Shown here: positions 1-9,600 of the stretch, one piece after another
Layout of the letters: every line of letters starts with the position of its first letter
Position numbering within the stretch: position 1 is the stretch's first letter
From: Bacteriovorax sp.
GTDB taxonomy: Bacteria; Bdellovibrionota; Bacteriovoracia; Bacteriovoracales; Bacteriovoracaceae
NCBI GenBank assembly: GCA_028710485.1
Contig: JAQTTZ010000005.1
Span: forward strand, 1-64,000
DNA: 64,000 nt
Direction: 5' to 3'
Position numbers and translations under genes: made by a program
The notes under the pieces: model-generated
Seen by the model: the letters and a program-made list of their open reading frames with translations, nothing else
Told to the model about the DNA's origin: nothing
The model's database searches: none

Positions 1-15
1 GTGCTCTTCCGATCT
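1..15. other. Illumina read-2 adapter remnant at contig end
   Basis: GTGCTCTTCCGATCT is identical to the last 15 nt of the TruSeq read-2 adapter (…AGACGTGTGCTCTTCCGATCT). Confidence 0.93.
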
Positions 16-1591
16 GTAGAAGATTTTTAGTTTCATTGATATCAATAAACTTAGTGATCTTTCCATCGGAGTCACAAGTGATGTCTACCAGAGTTCCATT
101 ATTATGAGGCTTGATATTTAATTTTGTAATGGGAACGATTGGAAGAAGTTGTCCAATGGCCCAAAGATCTGGAGCTGATTGAAAAATTGAAAAATTGCAA
201 AGATACTGAGGAGCAATTCCTTGTTCAATATCATAAAGATTGTCAGGTATAAATTCCATCTCAGGCAAAAGAGATGTTATTTTTTTAGTAATTTTCCAAA
301 AAAGAGTTTCAAGGCTTGCGCGCTCTTCAAGTTTTAAAATTCCCAAGCGGAAAGCGTTCAAACATTCTTTTTTTGTATCGAGAGCATCATTGTAAATTTC
401 CTGAGCATTTTCGACATCTAAGCTATCAAAAAGTTCTCGCATATTAGACACGAGAGTGTGTTCTCCTGGAATTTTGTTGGTTTCATAATCAGTAAATGAT
501 GTTTCGATTTTATCGAGAACATTAGTTATGACACAAGAATGTCTTGCTGTAATCGCCCGACCAGATTCAGAAACAATATTTGGATGTGGAACGTTTTCGG
601 CATCACAGATTTCTTTTAAAATATAAACAATATCCGAAGCGTAGTCATGAAGTTTGTAGTTCACCGAAGAATCATTAGTCGACTGAGATCCGTCGTAATC
701 GACTCCAAGGCCGCCACCAACGTCGAAGTATTCAAGAGGAGCGCCTAGCTTTGAAAGTTTCGCAAAAATTCTTCCACCTTCACGCATAACTTCTTTGATT
801 GTACGGATATCTGTTACCTGAGAACCAATATGAAAATGGAAAAGTTTAAGTGAGTTTATTGAGCCTTCATCTTTTAATATTTGAACAGCTGTCAGCATTT
901 CAGCAATAGTTAATCCAAACTTTGCTTTTTCTCCACCAGAATCCGACCATTTTCCAGATCCTTTGACTGACATTTTTGCACGAAGGCCAATCATTGGTTC
1001 AATATTCATTTCTCGAGAAAGTTTAAGGAGTTTATGAAGTTCAGAAAACTTTTCAATAACGACGATAACTTTTCTTCCTAGTTTATTTCCAAGAAGAGCA
1101 AGGCGAAGATAATCTTCGTCTTTGTATCCGTTAAGAACAGTCAGTGCATTGATGTTATCATTGAAAGCGAGAACTGAAAGAAGTTCTGGTTTTGATCCGG
1201 CCTCAAGTCCGTAATCATAAGGAGCTCCGGCATCGACGATTTCTTCGACGACTTCGCGCATTTGATTAACTTTAATCGGATAAACGCCTTTATAAAGGCC
1301 ATTATAATTGGCCTCTTTAATGACTGCTCGAAAAGTCTCGTTGATTACTTTTACTTGAGAGCGAAGAATATCGTGGAAACGAACAACAATAGGAAAAGGA
1401 ATATTTTGTGCTTTCATTTCTTCTAGCACTTCAGCGATATCAATCCGCGGTCCATTTTCATCTTGATTAGGAAGAACACAAAGATGTCCTTCATCATTGA
1501 TATCGAAATAACCATCGCCCCAACGACTGATATGATATACATCATCCGCCTCTTCTTTTGACCAAGGTATGTTTACGATTTTTTTACTCAT
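16..1591 (-). CDS. speA: biosynthetic arginine decarboxylase (partial, 3' end lost at contig edge)
   Basis: ATG at 1591; translation reads MSKKIVNIPWSKEEADDVYHISRWGDGYFDINDEGHLCVLPNQDENGPRIDIAEVLEEMK... typical of SpeA N-terminus; open to the window edge. Confidence 0.88.
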
Positions 1592-1700
1592 TCTAATTAA
1601 CCTCTATTTTATAGGCAAATCGCTTTGAAAAAGCACTACTAAGATTCCAATTTTGTAAGCGCAAAATGTAGCGTATTTCACCCGACAGTACAAATGGTAA

Positions 1701-2633
1701 TTATAAAAATTCGAGGTTGGCGACGATCGGATAATGGTCAGACGGGAGGGCGTAACGCTGATAGTTTTCTTTGGGGTATGTCAAAGGTACACCAGATTGA
1801 TCGCGGAAAAGATAAATACCTGAATCTTCTTTTTTTACAAGAGGATGAAGCTCTTTTGGGAGCAGAATATAGTCGAGTTGATAGGCTTCACGGTTATTTT
1901 CTTTGCCAAAATAAAAAAATGATAGCCGTCTCTCGTAAGGCTCAGCAATCACCTCTAGGATATCTTCTAGGTCGGTTGAGGCGTAAAGATCGTCAAATTC
2001 CGGCTCTTGCAGGCCTTTTTGAGCGATGCCATTAAGATCCCCTGAAACCACAACTGGAACCTCAAAATTAAATTTGGCACGCAAGCGGTTATAGGTTTTA
2101 ACCAGCGCTTTAAGCTCAGCTTTACGTCGCTCCTTTCCATTAAAGTCTATTCCGTCACGATCCCATTTTGACTTAAGGTGAACTAAAAGAAGAATCATCA
2201 CAACCTGACCGTCTTTCAATATCCTGAGCTCTGAAATATCGCGCGAAAATTTATGAGTCGGGTAGTGCTTCTCTGGAGGAAGTTTTTTATTATCAGCTAG
2301 CTCGAACGGATAATTAAATTCGATAGATTCATGAGCATGGCTGATATGTTGAGTATTTAGTAGAAAATCTTTTTTGACTAAATAGCCCATCTCAATACCG
2401 CGGTCAGAATTTCCTTTGAGCAGGAATGTTGTGTAATCTGAATTTAAATATTTTGTATTAAAAAGATCCAGACTTTCAAGGCCGCCAACTTCACACATCA
2501 TAGTGATATCTGCATTGATATCTTTAATAGTTCGAGCGATCCATTCAATTTTATCGACGGGTTTTTTAAGGCCATCCCCATTGGGACCGCTAAATAGAAA
2601 AAAATTTTCTACATTAAAAAGACATAATTTCAA
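1701..2633 (-). CDS. endonuclease/exonuclease/phosphatase family protein
   Basis: 310 aa; NVENFF, VSGDLNG and SDHYPIVANLEF motifs of the EEP fold. Confidence 0.8.
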   Translation of the reverse strand: MKLCLFNVENFFLFSGPNGDGLKKPVDKIEWIARTIKDINADITMMCEVGGLESLDLFNTKYLNSDYTTFLLKGNSDRGIEMGYLVKKDFLLNTQHISHAHESIEFNYPFELADNKKLPPEKHYPTHKFSRDISELRILKDGQVVMILLLVHLKSKWDRDGIDFNGKERRKAELKALVKTYNRLRAKFNFEVPVVVSGDLNGIAQKGLQEPEFDDLYASTDLEDILEVIAEPYERRLSFFYFGKENNREAYQLDYILLPKELHPLVKKEDSGIYLFRDQSGVPLTYPKENYQRYALPSDHYPIVANLEFL

Positions 2634-3370
2634 TTACAACTCCAACCCAAAAGCATGGTTTTGTAACTCCGGGTGGTTTTATCCCAGATATCTTTGCAAT
2701 AAGTTCCCTGATAGAAATTAGCGCCAGGAGATTCACGATTAAAAAGTGCTACCTGATCTTTGCTGCACGCTGATTCCTTGGGGGGTTCCGTGCTTGTTTC
2801 ATTTTTAGTAACTTTAAAATGTCCGTCGCGATCAATTAGAAGTCCATAAAAAATACCTTCTTCCTCTCGAAGATAATAAAGACTTCCATCTTTTACAAAA
2901 AGAGGAGCATCTCCTCTTGGAACAATCATAGCGTAGGGTTGGTTGGCACTATCGTTAAGAATGGCCCTTGAAAAAAAGATATTTGGCAATTCTTTCAGCT
3001 CATTTGGAAAAAAGTTTTTTCTAAAAACTTCTGCAATATAATATTTATTGGTAGAGGATCTATGTTGCTTGCACGGGGAGTCCCACATTAAAATATTGGG
3101 CCGCAGACTTGCCTCTTCCTGCCCCCAACCACTTACCGGCAATCCATATTCCGATTGCACAAAAGCATTAAGTTTTTGTTCACTTATTTTTCCGGTAGAA
3201 AAATTTCTTAATTGCTCAATCCATTTTTTTCGATTGCCCCCGGTTTCTTTTTTACAAAAGGCATTTTCCGGACAACCCTCAAACTCGAATTTAGAATACT
3301 CGAGAGCATAGAGATTTTCTCCGACCAAAATAGCAAGAAAACCAATGATAAAAATAAAGTAAAACTTCAT
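2630..3370 (-). CDS. secreted hypothetical protein
   Basis: ORF extends to 3442; the hydrophobic signal MKFYFIFIIGFLAILVGENLYA suggests the true start is near 3370; Cys-containing mature protein; overlaps the next gene by 4 nt. Confidence 0.6.
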   Translation of the reverse strand: MKFYFIFIIGFLAILVGENLYALEYSKFEFEGCPENAFCKKETGGNRKKWIEQLRNFSTGKISEQKLNAFVQSEYGLPVSGWGQEEASLRPNILMWDSPCKQHRSSTNKYYIAEVFRKNFFPNELKELPNIFFSRAILNDSANQPYAMIVPRGDAPLFVKDGSLYYLREEEGIFYGLLIDRDGHFKVTKNETSTEPPKESACSKDQVALFNRESPGANFYQGTYCKDIWDKTTRSYKTMLLGWSCN

Positions 3371-3559
3371 GAAAGTAATCCCTAAAATAGATGCTTTATT
3401 TAACAACATTTTCGACAGAATTTCTAAATTTATTTTTGCCATAAAGCCCCAAAGAGGAACAGTCTAAAAGTAGAAATTCTCTTCTGGGCGCTGCGCGATC
3501 CTTCAAGTCTATTTTACCTATCCTCTAGAGAGTTTAGAGGTTTTAAATTCATTCATTTT

Positions 3560-4045
3560 TCAGGTCTTTTTGACGTTCTTTTTTTTCATCTCTTCAATGC
3601 GCGTTTTTCCTTCTGCAAATCGTCTTATTTCCTCTTCTGTCTCGGGAATAACACCACGAACTTTTAGGGGTCTTCCGATATCATCAAGGGCGACGAATGC
3701 CAGATAAGCAGTTGTCGTGTGGCGGGTAATCCCAGTGAAAGGATTTTCAGCGATCACCTTTACTCCGACCAACATAGACGTACTTCCTACGTAATTAATA
3801 CTGGCCTTAATGAGCACATGATCCCCAATTCTAATGGGCGCTTTAAAACTAATATCATCGACATGGACTGTAACGACCGGGCGATTTGAGTGTCTCTCGG
3901 CCACCATTGCTGCGGCCATATCAATCCAAGACATGACCACTCCTCCAAAAATTGAATTTTGCGGATTGGTATGATTGGGCATAACTAGATTGCGCATTTC
4001 AACTGCGCTTTCGCTTGCAGTTTTTGGTTCATTAAGGTTTTGCAT
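3560..4045 (-). CDS. acyl-CoA thioesterase, hotdog fold (YciA-like)
   Basis: NHTNPQNSIFGGVVMSWIDMAAAMVAERHSNRPVVTVHVDDISFKAPIRIGD pattern. Confidence 0.85.
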   Translation of the reverse strand: MQNLNEPKTASESAVEMRNLVMPNHTNPQNSIFGGVVMSWIDMAAAMVAERHSNRPVVTVHVDDISFKAPIRIGDHVLIKASINYVGSTSMLVGVKVIAENPFTGITRHTTTAYLAFVALDDIGRPLKVRGVIPETEEEIRRFAEGKTRIEEMKKKNVKKT

Positions 4046-4057
4046 AGGGGCCTTTGA

Positions 4058-4909
4058 TTAATGGTTTCTGATCAAAGTATAAATCTTTTTAAAAAGAAGT
4101 GAAAGGACCAAGGCCAAAAAGAGAACGACTGCAAGAGTTGCACCTGAGGGAAGTCCATAGGTATTGGCAATCAGAATTCCAAGAACGGCAAAGAATGTGG
4201 AGAAAAGCACACTGATAATAAAGGTTTGTCTTACATTTGAAGCAAATTTTAGAGCGAAAAATCCTGGAACTAAAAGAAGTGTTTCGATCAGAATTGTCCC
4301 TGCCAATTTAATGCTAGTGACAATTAAAAGTGAGAGTAAAATAAAAAAGAGATAGTGGAAAAATTTTGCATTTACTCCCGAAGTGATGGCGCCTTCTTCG
4401 TCGTAAGTTAAAAAGAGCCATTTCTTAAAAGGGATAATGATTAAAGGTGCAGTGATCGCGAGCAGTCCTACTGATAGCAGCAAATCTTCTTTGGTTAATA
4501 AAAGAATATTTCCAAACAAAAAACTCAGAAGGTCTGTTTTGTTTTTGGCAAAAGCAGAGTGAATAAGTATCCCCATGGCCATGGTTGCAGTATAAAAAAT
4601 ACCAATTAATGAATCAGTTGGAAGTTTTTGGCGATAAGTGGAAAAGGCCAAAAACAGAGTGCATAAAATCGTAATGACTAGAGTTGTTGCAAAAATAGAC
4701 AGAGGGCTTTCGCTTGAAAATAAACTGAGAGCAATGGCAAGGCCTAGCAGTGTCGAATGGGAAATGGCCGAGCCCATAAATGCATTTTTTCGGGCAATCA
4801 AAAGGGGAGAGATCAATCCGCAAGTCATCGACAGAAATACTGTCCCTAAAAGAGCATAGAGCAAAAAATCGTAGTGCAGAAAGTCTTGCAAAGAATTAAT
4901 GAAATTCAT
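4058..4909 (-). CDS. metal ABC transporter permease (ZnuB/MntB family)
   Basis: multi-TM ABC-3 family permease, overlaps the ATPase gene by 4 nt. Confidence 0.85.
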   Translation of the reverse strand: MNFINSLQDFLHYDFLLYALLGTVFLSMTCGLISPLLIARKNAFMGSAISHSTLLGLAIALSLFSSESPLSIFATTLVITILCTLFLAFSTYRQKLPTDSLIGIFYTATMAMGILIHSAFAKNKTDLLSFLFGNILLLTKEDLLLSVGLLAITAPLIIIPFKKWLFLTYDEEGAITSGVNAKFFHYLFFILLSLLIVTSIKLAGTILIETLLLVPGFFALKFASNVRQTFIISVLFSTFFAVLGILIANTYGLPSGATLAVVLFLALVLSLLFKKIYTLIRNH

Positions 4910-5754
4910 TTTTTTCCCCGCAAAAGTAAATGAGGATCTGTTTCATTTGAATGGTCATGATCGCAAAATAAATGCTGATCGTTACCCGTTTGTTCAGTGT
5001 TATTTGTTAAATCATTTTCGTGAATCAAAAGATGTTCAAATTCACAGTGGTAAACATCTTCTAAAATATTTTTAGTGAGCATATCTCTATGATTATGCCA
5101 ATGATAAGTGCGATTAAGGCAAAGAATCTTATGACAGTTTTTTATAATCTGGTTGATATTGTGATCGACGATCATGACGGCCGTTTTATCTCTGGTCTTA
5201 ATTTTTTCGATGATCGCTAAAAGTTGATCCTGGCCTTTGCTGTCCAATCCCTTGGTAGGCTCATCTAGTAAAAGTAATTTAGGTCTGTTAATAAGGGCCC
5301 GCGCTAAAAGTACGCGTTGCTTTTCACCACCAGAGAGTTTTGAAATGAGTGAATTTTTCTTGTGAAGAATTCCCACCAAGTCTAGCAGCTCGTCTATATC
5401 AATAGGAGAGTTGTTTTTCTTATAAAGAGATTTTGCAAACTCCATATACTCACTTACTTTTACAGGTAAAATAGTATTGAGGTCGCTATTTTGAGGAACA
5501 TAAGAAAATAATTCAAATGGGTAGTTTTTATATTCAGTGCTTAGTTTCCCTTCGAAGAAAAGTTCCCCCGAATCTGCTTTAAGAAGGCCAACTATGATTT
5601 TCATCAATGTGGTTTTACCACCCCCATTAGGTCCTAAAACCCCCAGACTTTCTCCTGAAAAAAGTGAGAATGAAATATCTTTAAGGGTGGGCGCTTCTCC
5701 ATTATAGCTGAAGCTAATTTTATCTGCCTTTAAAATTGGTACAGGTGAAGTCAT
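4906..5754 (-). CDS. metal ABC transporter ATP-binding protein (ZnuC-like)
   Basis: Walker A GPNGGGKTT, signature LSGGEKQRV, Walker B LLLLDEPTKGLD; His-rich C-terminus (HLFCDHDHSNETDPH). Confidence 0.9.
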   Translation of the reverse strand: MTSPVPILKADKISFSYNGEAPTLKDISFSLFSGESLGVLGPNGGGKTTLMKIIVGLLKADSGELFFEGKLSTEYKNYPFELFSYVPQNSDLNTILPVKVSEYMEFAKSLYKKNNSPIDIDELLDLVGILHKKNSLISKLSGGEKQRVLLARALINRPKLLLLDEPTKGLDSKGQDQLLAIIEKIKTRDKTAVMIVDHNINQIIKNCHKILCLNRTYHWHNHRDMLTKNILEDVYHCEFEHLLIHENDLTNNTEQTGNDQHLFCDHDHSNETDPHLLLRGKK

Positions 5755-6611
5755 GGCAGTTTCTCTGCGTAGGGAGCAAGCTTTTGAGTTAATTTTTTAA
5801 GCACAGAAAAAGCATCATCATCTTTTGAGTTGGCAGTATCAATTTTAATGACGATATCATTTGAACGTATTTTATTAATGATGTTTTGTGGAATATTAAT
5901 TCCCGTCTCTTGAATCCAGATAACTTGAGGAGCGGCCAGGGCATTATACATTTTTTTAATGGATTCTGGATTTGCTTCTTCGTGATGTCCAGAACCTTTG
6001 ATGGCAACAATCGTATGAGTTTTATCTTGGACTAAATTTAAAAATAACGGCAGGAGGGCATCATGAGTGAGGATTATAGGTTTTTTTATTTTTATTAAAA
6101 TAGAACTCAATTGAGTTTCCGGTTTTTTTGAATCACATAGTTTTATTAATTTTAAATCATGACCTAACTTTTTAAAATCAGCTTCCAGTTTACTTTTTAA
6201 TGAACAATAAACTTTCGGATAAAGCCAAAAATGAGAAAGGGCCTCGCCGTTAGCACCTGGATAGGTAAGATAATCTTTTTGATCAAATAAAATTGAAATA
6301 GTTTGCAGGTTTGGAATCTTTGAGCGTTGAAAATTAATTTTCTTAATCCAGGGATTGAGTTCATTTGGGCCAGTGATTAAAATGGGGGCACTAATTAATT
6401 TTTTGATTTCCATTACGCTGGGTTCGTATTCATGTGGATCGCCAGTAATTGAAACTAAACTTTCGGTTTGTATATCGCTTAGATTATTCTCATGAGAAAT
6501 CAAGCGAAACATCCGACACAATTCCGAGTGTGAACAGTAAATAGTATTTCCTGCCAAGGCCTGAATGCTCAGTAAAAATAAGAGGATTATAAGTGCTAAT
6601 TTGTTTTTCAT
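5751..6611 (-). CDS. metal ABC transporter substrate-binding protein (ZnuA-like)
   Basis: signal peptide, GDPHEYEPS motif, 4-nt overlap with the ATPase gene. Confidence 0.82.
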   Translation of the reverse strand: MKNKLALIILLFLLSIQALAGNTIYCSHSELCRMFRLISHENNLSDIQTESLVSITGDPHEYEPSVMEIKKLISAPILITGPNELNPWIKKINFQRSKIPNLQTISILFDQKDYLTYPGANGEALSHFWLYPKVYCSLKSKLEADFKKLGHDLKLIKLCDSKKPETQLSSILIKIKKPIILTHDALLPLFLNLVQDKTHTIVAIKGSGHHEEANPESIKKMYNALAAPQVIWIQETGINIPQNIINKIRSNDIVIKIDTANSKDDDAFSVLKKLTQKLAPYAEKLP

Positions 6612-6655
6612 GATGAGTAGACATTTAGCATAAAAGGATCCACTTAGAAAATCTA

Positions 6656-9600
6656 TTACTTACAGTAGTAATGGTGATTCCATTTAAATCCGCTGTCAAA
6701 TGGCATTTTTCCAACATTTGGATCGGAAGTTTGGAAGTCGAGGACTGAGTCAACGATGCTTAAAGGGAAAGAATCCTCTAAATTTCCCGTAGTTCCAGCT
6801 AACACCGTATAAGATCCCGAAAAAGGCTCTGGAGGAAAGGCCCCAAAAGCTCCACCCGTTGCCACTTTACCACCGTCACAATAACTACCACCAAGGGCAA
6901 CTAATTTATCGTATGTGGCCCCTCTGAACTTTGGTTCCCCTGTATATGGGTTAAAGTCTATATCAGTGTCCGATCCCTTGATTGTCAATCCGCCACCTGG
7001 TTGATCGTCTCCGACGCCTTCACTTGAAACAAATTTATTAAAATAAACATTCAAGTCTGTGCCTTTAGGCATTTTACAGATAGACGATTTTCCATCAGAG
7101 CTAGTGACGGCATAACCAGTACAACATTTTGCTGCAGAAGTTGCATTTTTTCCAAGTGGAGTACAACAAGTAAAATCTTTGGCAGAAAAGACCGCCGAGT
7201 GATCAAGCTTGTCTTGGTAAGTAAATTTTTTCTCAAAATTTCCGTAACCGCTGGTTGAATCGTATGACTCTGTAGAACCATCAGCATTGTAGCGCTCGAC
7301 TGGATCAGTTATTCCCGTATAGCTAACCGAGGCAGCAGTGAATTGTGCTCTGGTTTGTATATTGGATTTGAAAATTCCTGGGACTAAATTATTTTGATTA
7401 TTATTGCAATAGAGAGGTTCGTAAGTAATTTGTGGGATACCAACTAATTCCATACGTGCCAGTTTACTTAAATAATAAAGAGCATTTCCAGGTTCAGATA
7501 CTTTAGTTCCTTTACTAATTTCGATTGGCTTGAAATCGATAATGATGCCGGCATATGTCCAGTTATTTCCTGCGGCAGTATCGGCCTTGACGTTCATCAC
7601 CGGACGATTTTGAGTTTTTGTATTACTGACAGTACACCAAGTATTATTAGTACTGATGGCACTAATCGGTGCTGCTGGAGGTGGGGAATTGATAACATTT
7701 GCGCATTCAGCGACCGTAGCGATGTTCGCAGTAATATCATAAATTTGTGGAACCTGAGGAGCATCGTAAAAATATTTAATATAAACATTTTTAACAAATG
7801 TTGTATTGGCCGAAGTTCCGTCCCAACCAACATAAGCTGGAAGATACATCTCTACTCCGAAGTCCATCGCTTTACTGGTGAAAAAGTTGTAGGCCTTATT
7901 CGTTCTAAAATCTATATCATAAGGAATTGGAGAAAAATAATATGGCAATGGCATGTAGGGCACATCACTGTTCATATCCTGGGTCCAAGGAGTTGTTCCA
8001 TTAATAGGATCAACAGTCGGAGTAGTACTTAATCGAGTGAATCCGGCAGGAGGAGTGTTGGCGTAAGCCCCAGAAGGTCCACCTGACCAATAGGTATCAA
8101 CCTTAACTTTTAGTGAAGGCTCATAGGGCAGTGGAGAGAGAATGGTGAAGCTGGCAGAATTCTGAAATGGAATTTGTAAACATCCGGCACCATCTGGAGA
8201 CTTACAAAAATACTCGAACTCTCTTTGATAGCTAGCAGCTACCACTTTATCAGCTGTAAAATTGGTGTAACTTGAATCGGCCAAAGGAGAGCGGAAGTTA
8301 AGACAGCTAAAATTATTAGCATCAATGCTCAATCTATTTTTAATTTTCCAATCGTGAGATCCATCAGCGAATTTTCTGATCCATCCACCGCCACAACATG
8401 TGAGAGAGCCTGTTTCATTGACAACTTGCCACTGGTTTGTCGCTGGTTCAGCCGTCGCTGAGACATGTGGAATTTTTGTAATATCATCTTTACCATTTTT
8501 AGAAACAGTGTAACGAGAGTATCTGTATTGAGCAGCGGGACCTTTAACATCATTGGCCTGGCCATTATTACTCGGATCGTAATAAGGAAATTTTGCTGTT
8601 ATTAACTTTTCATTTGTACCAGTATTTTCTGGAACGATGGCCTTTGGTCCTTGTGTGTACATCGTAAAATCTTTTCCGATTTCACGGCAACATCTGTTTT
8701 CACTTAATTTATAATTTAAATAGTCAGTAGTACCCTTCGCTGGAACAGGAGTGCCCTGTCCGCATATAAGAGATTCGCGCCAGTAACTTTGTTCCGCTTC
8801 AGTTTCACCAAAATACTTAATATCAATTGATCCAACAGTATCTTCGTGCATTTTATTTGGACCACAATCTAAATCACTATGGCACACTGAGCCCGCCCTT
8901 CTCAAACAAGCATCTTGGGCAAGGATTGGTTGCGTTATGTTTTGTAAATTAAGAAGTGAGAGACCCTCAATACTTTTGAAAGCAGAAACTAAAGTCGTTG
9001 TGTGTTTTGATTCTCCACCACAAGAGTTTTGAGCTTGCTGGCGGGCCACAGTGTCGGCATCGCTTGGATCCACATAGTTAAGAGTGTCATCAAAGGCCGG
9101 ACAGGTAACGAAACGATTTGCATTGATGGCCGTTGAATTACACGAGCCAATTTGAGAAATATAATCAGTTCTTTTGCTTGCATCCGGATTCATATGAGCA
9201 ACCAAATCATTGCTTGATAGATTTTTTCCTGGACGACAAATACCCATATCATCACTATCACCTGCGCTAAGTCCAATTGCATTAGCAGCATTGTACTTAA
9301 TATTGGTAATAATATCATTTGTTAAAGTTTTTCCGGCCGTTACGTAATTAAGCGGACGACCCAAAATATTTGTATCCATCCCGAAAAGAATATCATCCAG
9401 TTCATTTGGAGAGCGAGCTAGTTCATCGTTAAATTTATTCGCTGATAAAGAAGCACAGTAAAAATTTGGAGCACAAGTTAAGGTTTTTTTAGTGTACTCA
9501 GTTAAAGATGAGTAATCGCGTTTACATGGGGCACCTGCACCACGGTAGATACAACGTTTGCCGTTTGTAGTGCTAATAGTACTTTGTAAAATTTCAAACA

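Noticed and set aside
1694-2035. 113-aa plus-strand ORF
   Set aside because: Antisense to the EEP nuclease gene; no recognisable domain.
7610-8032. 140-aa plus-strand ORF
   Set aside because: Antisense to the giant lipoprotein with low-complexity Ile/Ser/Arg composition; no RBS or family signal.
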